Position numbers and translations under genes: made by a program. DNA of 64,000 nt from assembly GCA_045600225.1 (NCBI GenBank), contig JAZRXL010000079.1, positions 1 through 64,000 on the forward strand. Direction: 5' to 3'. Source of the DNA: UBA1181 sp045600225 (GTDB lineage Bacteria > Bacteroidota > Bacteroidia > Bacteroidales > Paludibacteraceae). The notes beneath the pieces are model-generated. The model worked only from the letters and a program-made list of their open reading frames with translations, was not told the origin of the DNA and did no database searches. This document shows, piece by piece, positions 24,194-32,276 of the stretch (positions are counted from its first letter, which is position 1; each line of letters opens with the position of its first letter).

Positions 24194-26566
24194 ATGAAAA
24201 AAGATACAAGAGCAAGGGAATATGATGATGAAATAGATGTGAAAGAGTACCTTTTCTATTTTATGGCACATTGGAAAGTGTTTGCCATCTCTTTCTTCGT
24301 TTGTCTGTTGTTGTCTATTTGGTATCTGTTGCGCACTATGCCTATGTATCAGGTAACAGCCACCATTATGGTGCGAGATGAGAAGAGGGGTGGCGATTTC
24401 CTTACTGAGTTGTCTGTCTTCGATGGAATCAATGCAATGAATAATTCCAATACGGATAATGAGGTAGAGGTGTTGAGATCAAGAACATTGATCAAAGATG
24501 TGATTTATGCCAATCAATTGTATAAGGTTTATGAAGGTAAGAGGTTTTTGAAGTCAGATGATCTGTTTCGAAAATCTCCTATTCTTTTGAATGATTCCTT
24601 GTTTGACATTAAGGAACTGAAATATTCGTATCAGATAGAGGTTGACGTAGTTTCTGAAGATAAGTTTCATGTGACGCTCTCTTGTTTGGATGAAGAGATT
24701 TTCGATTCTACTTACACCTCTTGTCCGATGGTTGTTCCGACTTCTTATGGACCATTGGAGTTGGTCTGTGCTGATTATGATAGAATGATGGAATACGGAG
24801 ATTTCAAAATTTCGGTTGTTCCACCAGCTGCCTTGGCAAGATCTTATTTGAAGGATATGAAGATTATGACTGCAAGTAAGAATTCTTCCATTGTAAATCT
24901 CAAATTCAACACAACCAATATTGAACGAGGCATATTGTTCTTAAATTCATTGATTTCAGAATATAATATGTCTGCTATAGAGGAGAAGAACGAGGTGGCA
25001 GCTAAAACCGCAGAGTTCATCAATGAGCGTGTCTCCATGTTGGCAGAAGACTTGGGCGCAACGGAAAAAGACTTGGAGAAATACAAGAAAAAAGAGGGAT
25101 TGACAGACTTGGCATCCAATGCTCAAATGTTTGTGAAGCAAGGTGCGGAATATGAACAAAAGCATGTGGAGAATGAGACTCAGTTAAATTTGGTTCTTTC
25201 TCTGAAAGATTATCTGTCTAAGGAAGAGAATAAGGGGACTGTGATTCCTTCGAATGTTGGATTGTCGGATGTTGGGTTGGTAAATCAGATTACACAATAC
25301 AACAACTTGTTGATGGAGAGAAATCGCCTGATGCGATCTACGTCAGAAAGTAACCCTGTGGTGCTTATGCAGACTTCCCAGATAGAGGGGTTGTATGATA
25401 ATATCCGATTGCTAGTGATGAATGCGGAAAATGAGTTGAAAATCACTCAATCGGATTTGAAAAAGCAATATAACAAGTATAGGGGTTTGATCTATAATAT
25501 ACCAACACAAGAGAGATTGTCGGTAGAGATTGAGCGTCAGCGTCAGATTCAACAACAACTGTTTTTGATGTTGTTGCAAAAGAGGGAGGAGAATGCCTTG
25601 GCAATGGCAGCGACGGTAAATAAGGCTAAGGTCGTAGAGGAGTGTTTGGCGGAACCTAAACCTATTGCACCGAGGAAGAGTTTGGTGTTGCTGGTGGGTG
25701 TTGTTTTGAGTTTTATTATTGCCTCCATTTATGTCTTGTTGAAGAAGTATTTTAATGTAAAAATATCTAGTTCTGCTGATTTGGAGAGGGAAGCGCTTAC
25801 GCAACTCCCTGTATTGTCCGATCTTCCTTATTTTGATAAGAATAAAGATGAATATACTATAAATGCGCAGAAGTTGGAGATTTTCCGCCATTTGCGTACA
25901 AATGCTCAGTTTATGTTGAGAGGGGACGGTAACAAGGTCATCTTGTTTACCAGTATTGTTCCGAATGAGGGGAAAACATTCATATCGGCAAATATGGCCA
26001 TCTCTTTTGCTTCGTTAGGGAAAAAAGTGGTGGTGGTAGGTGCGGATATTCGTAACCCAGAGTTGACCAGTTTCTTTGGAGAGAGCAAAACGAAAGGATT
26101 ATCCACTTATTTGTCATCTTCGGATATGAAGATTGATTCGTTGATTAGAACGACCCAATATGATAACTTGGATTTCATTTCTGCGGGACCAGTACCTCCT
26201 AACTCAACAGAGTTGCTTTCTTTGCCGAGATGGGATGATTTGATTGATGAATTGAAAAAGAGATATGATTATGTCTTGATTGATTCTGCTCCGGTTGCTG
26301 TGGTTTCAGATACATTAGTTCTAGGTAGGGTGGCAGACCTGACAGTTTTGGTGTTTAGGGCTAATTCTTCGAACAAGAATTGGTTTAAGACAATTAATGA
26401 GCTCTCTGAAACCGGCAAGTTGAAGAATATGGCCGTGGTCGTCAATTTCGTTGAGGAGAATGTTGGATCGTTGGCTTATGGAGAGCAACGCTATGGTTAT
26501 GGTTACGGCTATGGTTATGGAGCAGGTTACGGCCATGGCAACAAAAAAAGTCAAAGTGAAAACTAA
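24194..26566 (+). CDS. Wzc-type exopolysaccharide co-polymerase with BY-kinase domain
   Basis: A 790-residue fusion of Wzz-like and tyrosine-kinase parts. N-terminal helix about 28-48, a periplasmic region with coiled coil around 280-480, second helix near 500-518, then the bacterial tyrosine kinase: Walker A VPNEGKTFISANMA near residues 588-600, Walker A' VVVVGADIRNPELTSFFG, and Walker B YVLIDSAPV. The C-terminal tail has alternating Tyr-Gly (RYGYGYGYGYGAGYG, about 767-781), the autophosphorylation cluster. It controls polysaccharide chain length with the adjacent Wza. No glycosyltransferases or Wzx/Wzy genes are nearby. Confidence 0.93.
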   Translation: MKKDTRAREYDDEIDVKEYLFYFMAHWKVFAISFFVCLLLSIWYLLRTMPMYQVTATIMVRDEKRGGDFLTELSVFDGINAMNNSNTDNEVEVLRSRTLIKDVIYANQLYKVYEGKRFLKSDDLFRKSPILLNDSLFDIKELKYSYQIEVDVVSEDKFHVTLSCLDEEIFDSTYTSCPMVVPTSYGPLELVCADYDRMMEYGDFKISVVPPAALARSYLKDMKIMTASKNSSIVNLKFNTTNIERGILFLNSLISEYNMSAIEEKNEVAAKTAEFINERVSMLAEDLGATEKDLEKYKKKEGLTDLASNAQMFVKQGAEYEQKHVENETQLNLVLSLKDYLSKEENKGTVIPSNVGLSDVGLVNQITQYNNLLMERNRLMRSTSESNPVVLMQTSQIEGLYDNIRLLVMNAENELKITQSDLKKQYNKYRGLIYNIPTQERLSVEIERQRQIQQQLFLMLLQKREENALAMAATVNKAKVVEECLAEPKPIAPRKSLVLLVGVVLSFIIASIYVLLKKYFNVKISSSADLEREALTQLPVLSDLPYFDKNKDEYTINAQKLEIFRHLRTNAQFMLRGDGNKVILFTSIVPNEGKTFISANMAISFASLGKKVVVVGADIRNPELTSFFGESKTKGLSTYLSSSDMKIDSLIRTTQYDNLDFISAGPVPPNSTELLSLPRWDDLIDELKKRYDYVLIDSAPVAVVSDTLVLGRVADLTVLVFRANSSNKNWFKTINELSETGKLKNMAVVVNFVEENVGSLAYGEQRYGYGYGYGYGAGYGHGNKKSQSEN

Positions 26567-26602
26567 AATCAGAAAAAAATAGGTTGATGCACCTTCTTTT
26601 TG

Positions 26603-26610
26603 TAATTTTG
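26603..26610 (+). promoter_or_regulatory. -7 box for purM
   Basis: TAATTTTG matches TAnnTTTG, 49 bases upstream of the purM ATG. No terminator hairpin was seen after the Wzc gene, so read-through is also possible. Confidence 0.4.
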
Positions 26611-26659
26611 CAGAAGGAAATGTGATAGTTTCAAATTAGATAATTTTATTCGAAAAAAT

Positions 26660-27826
26660 ATGAGCGATCAGCGTTATAATCTTCGTGGAGTATCCGCCAG
26701 CAAGGAGGATGTTCATAATGCAATTAAAAACATTGATAAAGGAATATATCCAAAGGCTTTTTGTAAGATCATTCCAGATATCTTAGGTGGCGATCCTGAA
26801 TACTGCAATATTATGCATGCAGATGGAGCGGGTACGAAGTCTTCTTTGGCTTACTTGTATTGGAAGGAGACTGGAGATTTGTCGGTGTGGAAAGGTATTG
26901 CACAAGATGCGTTGATAATGAATATTGATGACCTGCTATGTGTAGGTGCCACTGATAACATTTTGGTTTCTTCTACGATTGGAAGAAATAAGCTATTGGT
27001 GCCAGGAGATGTTATTTCTGCTATCATCAATGGAACCGATGAGTTGTTGGCCGAACTTCGTGAAATGGGTGTTGGTGTTTATGCAACAGGTGGTGAGACT
27101 GCCGATGTAGGAGACTTGGTTCGTACTATTATTGTTGATAGCACGGTTACTTGTAGAATGAAGCGTTTTGATGTGATCGATAACGCAAACATTCAACCAG
27201 GTGATGTGATTGTAGGTTTGGCTTCTTATGGACAAGCAACCTATGAGAAGGAGTACAATGGTGGTATGGGAAGTAACGGACTTACTTCAGCTCGTCACGA
27301 TGTCTTCGCTAAATATTTGGCAAAAAAATATCCTGAGAGTTTCGACGCTGCAGTTCCTGATGAGTTGGTATATTCAGGTGGCTTGAAGTTGACTGATGCA
27401 GTTGAGAACTGTCCGGTTAATGCTGGTAAGATGGTTTTGTCTCCAACTCGCACATACGCTCCTGTAATCAAGAAGGTGTTGGATGAGTTGCGTCCTTCTA
27501 TTCATGGTATGATCCATTGCTCGGGTGGTGCACAAACAAAGGTGCTTCATTTCGTGGAGAATGTAAAGATTACAAAAGACAATATGTTCCCAGTTCCTCC
27601 ATTGTTTAAGACAATCCAAGAGCAATCAGGAACAGATTGGCAAGAGATGTACAAGGTGTTTAATATGGGACATCGTTTCGAAATCTATTTGCCAAAGGAG
27701 AAGGCTGACGATGTGATTCGTATCTCTAAGTCATTCGGAATTGATGCGCAAATTGTTGGTAGAGTTGAAAAATCGGATAAGACTCAATTGGTAATCGAAA
27801 GCGAGTTTGGTAGATTTGAATACTAA
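26660..27826 (+). CDS. purM: Phosphoribosylformylglycinamidine cyclo-ligase (AIR synthase)
   Basis: The enzyme closes the imidazole ring of FGAM to AIR in purine synthesis, using ATP. The two-domain PurM fold is supported by HADGAGTKSSLAYL and DALIMNIDDLLCVGA in the N-terminal half, GGETADVGDLVRT, and the C-terminal GMIHCSGGAQTKVL and FNMGHRFEIYL. Length 388 is somewhat longer than E. coli PurM (345), as in the Bacteroidota lineage. It stands alone rather than in a pur operon and has a strong terminator. Confidence 0.92.
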   Translation: MSDQRYNLRGVSASKEDVHNAIKNIDKGIYPKAFCKIIPDILGGDPEYCNIMHADGAGTKSSLAYLYWKETGDLSVWKGIAQDALIMNIDDLLCVGATDNILVSSTIGRNKLLVPGDVISAIINGTDELLAELREMGVGVYATGGETADVGDLVRTIIVDSTVTCRMKRFDVIDNANIQPGDVIVGLASYGQATYEKEYNGGMGSNGLTSARHDVFAKYLAKKYPESFDAAVPDELVYSGGLKLTDAVENCPVNAGKMVLSPTRTYAPVIKKVLDELRPSIHGMIHCSGGAQTKVLHFVENVKITKDNMFPVPPLFKTIQEQSGTDWQEMYKVFNMGHRFEIYLPKEKADDVIRISKSFGIDAQIVGRVEKSDKTQLVIESEFGRFEY

Positions 27827-27845
27827 AAAAGGAACTTTATAGAAC

Positions 27846-27879
27846 AAAAAACTCTGCAAGTCATCTTGCAGAGTTTTTT
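27846..27879. terminator. Bidirectional terminator between purM and the SMP-30 lipoprotein
   Basis: A 15-bp perfect inverted repeat (27846-27860 with 27865-27879), core CTCTGCAAG/CTTGCAGAG, loop TCAT, with A and T tracts on either side. Confidence 0.93.
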
Positions 27880-27899
27880 TATGCGGTTGTGGAAGTAAA

Positions 27900-28889
27900 T
27901 TATTTTCCTTGTTTCCAGTAGTTGCATTTCAAACCTTTGACACCTGGTTTTACTACGAATAGTTTACCTGCTTCTGGATATTTGTCTGCTTCACCTTCTG
28001 GCATATATAATGATGCCGTTGTGATGAACAACTGATCCATGTTTTCGCCACCAAAAGCAACAGCCGAAACATTCAATGCAGGGACATCTATCTTCTGTAG
28101 CATCTCACCTGTAGCTGGGTTCCAGCGAGTGACACAGGCACCTCCCCAATTGGCTACCCATAACATTCCTTCCTCGTCTATGGCATTGCCGTCCGGAGTC
28201 CCGAAGTTATCTGGTAATGATATGGTTTCCTTTCGGTTGGAGATAGATCCTTTTACAAGGTCGAAATCGAACGTTGAGACCTTTGCGGTAGGAGAGTCCT
28301 GGTAGTACATTTTGGTATTGTCCGGAGACCAGATGACACCATTCGAAATAGTTACAGAGTCTAAGATCTTGCGGCCTTCTCCATTGCAGTCAACACAAAA
28401 GAAAGCAGCTTTGTTGGGCGTACAATCTTTGTCCATTGTGCCAATCCATAATCTGCCCAAGGCATCGCATTTCCCGTCGTTATAACGGTTGCCTGCTTCC
28501 CTTCCTTCCGGGTCTGCAATGAATTTTAGAGCTTTGGTAGAGAGACACATTTCATAGATGCCATCTTGTAGACCTACCAAAACAGTATCCTCTTTGTAGG
28601 GAATGGCGGTTCCGATCATTCGATCTAGTTTTATTTCTCTGTTTTTGCCATCATTAGGTGTGTAAATCAATAAGCTTCCTTGCGTATCAATCCACAACAG
28701 ACGATTGAACTTGTGGTCCCAAATAGGACCTTCTCCTACCTGCATAATGGAGTCTACTGCCACTTTGCATTCTACTTTTTCTGAAACATTCATACAATTT
28801 TCCTCTTTTGTTTGATTGGAAGCCCCATGGCATGAGCACATAGATGCTACTAATGTCATAAGGATGGTTCCTTTTAAAATACAATTCAT
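27900..28889 (-). CDS. SMP-30/gluconolactonase-family lipoprotein
   Basis: The signal MNCILKGTILMTLVASMCSC ends with the lipidated Cys20, so this is an envelope lipoprotein. The SGL/SMP-30 six-bladed propeller follows: EGPIWDHKFNRLLWIDTQG, GRLWIGTMD, ISNGVIWSPDNTKMYYQDS and DGNAIDEEGMLWVANWGG. The metal-site residues expected for the family (Glu in the EGP strand, Asn in the ISNG strand, Asp in the DGNA strand) are present, so a lactonase-like activity is plausible. The substrate is unknown. Confidence 0.87.
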   Translation of the reverse strand: MNCILKGTILMTLVASMCSCHGASNQTKEENCMNVSEKVECKVAVDSIMQVGEGPIWDHKFNRLLWIDTQGSLLIYTPNDGKNREIKLDRMIGTAIPYKEDTVLVGLQDGIYEMCLSTKALKFIADPEGREAGNRYNDGKCDALGRLWIGTMDKDCTPNKAAFFCVDCNGEGRKILDSVTISNGVIWSPDNTKMYYQDSPTAKVSTFDFDLVKGSISNRKETISLPDNFGTPDGNAIDEEGMLWVANWGGACVTRWNPATGEMLQKIDVPALNVSAVAFGGENMDQLFITTASLYMPEGEADKYPEAGKLFVVKPGVKGLKCNYWKQGK

Positions 28890-28926
28890 AAAGATTTTGT
28901 AAAAACATTATACTTTTAGTTGACGA

Positions 28927-28934
28927 CAAAGATA
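28927..28934 (-). promoter_or_regulatory. -7 box for the SMP-30 lipoprotein
   Basis: The minus strand reads TATCTTTG, preceded after 20 bases by TTTC (one mismatch from TTTG). Distance to ATG 37 bases. Confidence 0.5.
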
Positions 28935-29054
28935 GAAGTTTATTGTAATTTAGAGAAACTTTATGATGATAATGATATGTAAAAATGTGCCAATGAATAA
29001 GTGTTTAAAACAGACAAAATCACAATATCATTTTCCTTTTTGCCTAATAAGTGT

Positions 29055-29062
29055 TAACTTTG
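29055..29062 (+). promoter_or_regulatory. -7 box for prfA
   Basis: TAACTTTG matches TAnnTTTG, 33 bases upstream of the prfA ATG; the expected -33 position is TTTT. Confidence 0.45.
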
Positions 29063-29095
29063 AAACGAAATTGAAAAGTAAACAGAAAATACGAT

Positions 29096-30205
29096 ATGGC
29101 CGAAAATTCATTACTGGATCGATTAGACGGATTGGAGCATAAGTTTGAGGAAATTTCCACTCTTATCACAGACCCTGCTGTGATTGCAGATATGAAGCGT
29201 TATGTAAAGTTGAACAAAGAGTATCACGATCTTGAATTGATCATGAATGCTCGGAAAGAGTACATGACTGCTTTGTCTAACATCGCGCAAGCCAAAGAGA
29301 TTTTGGATACGGAGTCTGATGCAGAGATGCGAGAGATGGCAAAGATGGAGTTGGATGATTTGGAACCTAAAATTCCAGAGATGGAAGAGAAGATAAAGAT
29401 CTTGTTGATTCCATCAGATCCGGAGGATGCTAAGAATGCCATTGTCGAGATTCGTGGTGGTACAGGTGGTGATGAGGCTGCTCTTTTTGCGGGAGACTTG
29501 TTCAAGATGTATTCCAAATATTGTGAAACAAAGGGTTGGAGCATTGCAGTCTCTTCTTTCAACGAAGGTACAGTAGGAGGTTTCAAGGAGATCATATTTA
29601 CCGTTTCGGGCGAGAATGTATATGGTACATTGAAGTATGAATCGGGTGTGCATCGTGTACAGCGTGTCCCTGCTACAGAAACCCAAGGTCGTGTGCATAC
29701 ATCTGCTGCAACCGTAGCGGTTTTGCCAGAGGCAGATGAATTTGATGTTCAGATCAATGAGGGTGAGATCAAGTGGGATACATTCCGTTCAGGAGGTGCA
29801 GGAGGTCAGAATGTAAATAAGGTGGAATCAGGTGTGCGTTTGCGCTATATTTGGAAAAATCCAGTAACTGGCGTTTCTGAGGAGATCTTGATTGAGTGTA
29901 CAGAGACCCGTGATCAACCGAAAAACAAGGAGCGTGCGTTGTCTCGCTTGCGTACTATGATTTATGATAGAGAACATCAAAAGTATATGGATGATATTGC
30001 AGCACGTCGTAAGACAATGGTTTCGACAGGAGACCGTTCTGCTAAGATCCGTACATATAACTATCCACAAGGTCGTGTGACAGATCATAGAATCAATCTA
30101 ACTCTGTACAATTTGCAAGCTGTAGTCGGTGGAGAGATTCAGGAAATCATTGATAAACTGATGGTGGCTGAGAATGCGGAGAGACTAAAGGAAAGTGAAT
30201 TGTAA
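29096..30205 (+). CDS. prfA: Peptide chain release factor 1
   Basis: Recognises UAA and UAG stop codons and triggers peptide release. The tripeptide anticodon is PAT at 192-194 (RVPATETQGRVHTSA), which separates RF1 from RF2 (SPF). The catalytic GGQ is at 236-238 in SGGAGGQNVNK. The C-terminal RTYNYPQGRVTDHR is complete. A short extra loop (KNPVTGVSEEIL) follows the GGQ domain, as in other Bacteroidota. Length 369. The cysteine synthase gene starts 11 bases after the stop. Confidence 0.97.
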   Translation: MAENSLLDRLDGLEHKFEEISTLITDPAVIADMKRYVKLNKEYHDLELIMNARKEYMTALSNIAQAKEILDTESDAEMREMAKMELDDLEPKIPEMEEKIKILLIPSDPEDAKNAIVEIRGGTGGDEAALFAGDLFKMYSKYCETKGWSIAVSSFNEGTVGGFKEIIFTVSGENVYGTLKYESGVHRVQRVPATETQGRVHTSAATVAVLPEADEFDVQINEGEIKWDTFRSGGAGGQNVNKVESGVRLRYIWKNPVTGVSEEILIECTETRDQPKNKERALSRLRTMIYDREHQKYMDDIAARRKTMVSTGDRSAKIRTYNYPQGRVTDHRINLTLYNLQAVVGGEIQEIIDKLMVAENAERLKESEL

Positions 30206-30216
30206 TTTTTGAGGAT

Positions 30217-31122
30217 ATGATTTGCAACAATATATTAGAGGCTATAGGAAGAACCCCATTAGTACGTATTAATAGATTGAGTCCTAATCCTAATGTGAAT
30301 ATTTTTGCTAAGGTTGAAGGCTTTAATCCTACTGGCAGTATCAAGGATCGCATTGCAATCCAAATGCTTGAAGATGCAGAAAAGGCTGGCAAATTAACAA
30401 AAGGGAAGGTTATTATAGAACCTACATCAGGAAATACAGGTATAGGTCTTGCTATAGCAGGTATTGTTAAAGGATATAAGGTGGAGATTGTGATGAGTTC
30501 TGCGGTCTCTATCGAACGTCGAAAAATTATTCGTTCTTACGGGGGAACTGTAATACTGACTCCTGCAGACGAAGGTACTGACGGAGCCATCAGGATGGCG
30601 CACAAGTTGGTCGAGGAGAACCCTGATAAGTATTTCATGCCAGACCAATTCTCTAATGCTGCTAATTATCAGGCTCACTATGAAGGAACCGCCACTGAAA
30701 TATGGAATCAAACAGAAGGAAATATAGATTACTTGGTTTGTGCATTGGGTACGTCTGGTACAATCATGGGTATCTCGAAGTTCCTTAAACAACATAAGCC
30801 AGACATTAAAGTGGTTTGCGCTCATCCTATAAAAGGACACTACATACAAGGTTTGAAGAATATGGAGGAGGCGATAGTTCCTGCTATTTATGATCCTTCG
30901 AGAATCGATATTCAGATTATGGTAGAGAGTGAGGAGGCGATAGATATGGCTCGTAAGATTATTTCAGAAGAGGGTATCTTTGCTGGTATGAGTAGTGGCG
31001 CTGCTATGCTCGCTGCTATAAAGACAGCAGAGAAGATAGATAAGGGAAATATAGTGGTTGTGTTCCCTGACCGTGCGGAAAAATATCTGAGTACAAAAAT
31101 GTTCGATCAGTTTGCTGATTGA
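30217..31122 (+). CDS. cysM: PLP-dependent cysteine synthase family protein
   Basis: A fold-type II PLP enzyme of 301 residues that makes cysteine from an activated serine and a sulfur donor. The PLP lysine is in NPTGSIKDRIA, the phosphate and substrate loop is PTSGNTGIGLA, and GTSGTIMG and GMSSGAA complete the cofactor site. The segment PIKGHYIQGLKNMEEAIVP differs from typical CysK, which has a GPHKIQGIGAGF loop, and resembles CysM or cystathionine-beta-synthase-like enzymes. The acceptor (O-acetylserine or O-phosphoserine) is therefore uncertain. Probably co-transcribed with prfA. Confidence 0.8.
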   Translation: MICNNILEAIGRTPLVRINRLSPNPNVNIFAKVEGFNPTGSIKDRIAIQMLEDAEKAGKLTKGKVIIEPTSGNTGIGLAIAGIVKGYKVEIVMSSAVSIERRKIIRSYGGTVILTPADEGTDGAIRMAHKLVEENPDKYFMPDQFSNAANYQAHYEGTATEIWNQTEGNIDYLVCALGTSGTIMGISKFLKQHKPDIKVVCAHPIKGHYIQGLKNMEEAIVPAIYDPSRIDIQIMVESEEAIDMARKIISEEGIFAGMSSGAAMLAAIKTAEKIDKGNIVVVFPDRAEKYLSTKMFDQFAD

Positions 31123-31316
31123 AGAGGGAAGAGAGCACGGTAATATTTCGGAAGTAATTCTTGAATAGATTTTTTGTTGATATGATAATTCATGTTGTTT
31201 GTAAAGGATATTATAGGTATAAATTATCAAAAATCAACATGGATTTAGCCTAAATAAATTCGTTGAATATCAATAAATCATCGATTATTTTTATGAAATG
31301 ATCGAGGAAGGATATG

Positions 31317-31348
31317 AAAAAAACGGGTGCTTTGAGCATCCGTTTTTT
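31317..31348. terminator. Bidirectional terminator between cysteine synthase and lptB
   Basis: AAAAAACGGGTGCT (31317-31330) and AGCATCCGTTTTTT (31334-31347) form a 14-bp stem with one G-T pair and a 3-base loop. A T-run continues to 31349. The remaining gap from 31123 holds nothing else I can name. Confidence 0.9.
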
Positions 31349-31370
31349 TTATGGGTATTGAAAAGTGTTT

Positions 31371-32165
31371 TTAAATTGTCTTTTCTCTTTTCTTCAATTC
31401 GAAGTTTCTTCCTAAATATTTCTCTCTAACAATAGGGTTTTCTGCCAATTCTTCTGGTGTTCCTTGGAAAAGGATTCTACCTTCGAAAAGTAGATAGGCC
31501 CTGTCTGTGATAGTTAGCGTTTCGTCCACATTGTGGTCTGTGATTAGGATTCCGATGTTTTTTGCTTTTAGCTTCCAAACGATGTCTTGGATATCTTGAA
31601 CCGCGATAGGATCCACTCCCGCAAATGGTTCGTCAAGCATGATGAACTTGGGCTCGATAGCAAGGCAACGGGCAATCTCTGTACGTCGGCGCTCACCTCC
31701 GGAAAGACGGTCTCCTAAGTTGTGGCGCACATGGTTCAAATTGAATTCAGAGATGAGGCTTTCCAACTTCTGTTCTTGGTAGTCTTTAGGAAAATTTGTC
31801 ATTTCGAGGACAGCCATGATGTTGTCTTCTACCGACATCTTTCTGAAAACGGAAGCCTCTTGTGCCAAATATCCGATTCCTTTTTGCGCACGCATGTAAA
31901 CAGGATTCTTTGTGATATCTTCTTCGTTTAAGAATATCCTACCGGCATTGGGTACAATCAAACCAGTAGTCATATAGAAGGTAGTGGTTTTCCCTGCTCC
32001 GTTAGGACCTAGCAACCCGACTATTTCACCTTGCTCCACTTGGATAGATACATTATTAGCTACAGTTCTTTGTCCATATCGTTTTACCAAACCTTCTGTT
32101 CTAAGAACCATATTGCCTTCCACCTTGTTCGAAATAGAAGAAAGTGTATTTGTATTTTCGTTCAT
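31371..32165 (-). CDS. lptB: LPS export ABC transporter ATPase
   Basis: A 264-residue ABC ATPase with Walker A GPNGAGKTT, Q-loop YLAQEASVFRKMSVEDNI, signature LSGGERRR, Walker B FIMLDEPFAGVDP and H-loop ITDHNV. The pattern LAQEASVFRK plus LSGGERRRTEIARCLA is that of LptB, the motor for LptF/G. The ATG at 32165 is preceded by a purine-rich AAGAAGAACAGG and by a -7 box. A second ATG at 32114 would give 247 residues and removes an unconserved N-terminal stretch, so the start is uncertain between these two. The frame stays open further upstream, but that part would overlap miaB. Confidence 0.92.
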   Translation of the reverse strand: MNENTNTLSSISNKVEGNMVLRTEGLVKRYGQRTVANNVSIQVEQGEIVGLLGPNGAGKTTTFYMTTGLIVPNAGRIFLNEEDITKNPVYMRAQKGIGYLAQEASVFRKMSVEDNIMAVLEMTNFPKDYQEQKLESLISEFNLNHVRHNLGDRLSGGERRRTEIARCLAIEPKFIMLDEPFAGVDPIAVQDIQDIVWKLKAKNIGILITDHNVDETLTITDRAYLLFEGRILFQGTPEELAENPIVREKYLGRNFELKKREKTI

Positions 32166-32186
32166 CCTGTTCTTCTTTATTTTGCG

Positions 32187-32194
32187 CAAAGATA
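32187..32194 (-). promoter_or_regulatory. -7 box for lptB
   Basis: The minus strand reads TATCTTTG, 21 bases upstream of the lptB ATG at 32165. It faces an identical box for miaB. Confidence 0.45.
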
Positions 32195-32216
32195 TAAATA
32201 ATTGACTGAAATCTTT

Positions 32217-32224
32217 TATCTTTG
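32217..32224 (+). promoter_or_regulatory. -7 box for miaB
   Basis: TATCTTTG matches TAnnTTTG, 52 bases upstream of the miaB ATG and 22 bases from the divergent lptB box. Confidence 0.45.
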
Positions 32225-32276
32225 CTATGTAAATATGCATAATGTCGAAGTGCATAAAAAAGTTAATTTTAGATAA

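Noticed and set aside
31123..31316. Possible riboswitch or sRNA after the cysteine synthase
   Set aside because: Only a weak TGTTGAT/ATCAACA pairing was found; no recognised riboswitch fold.
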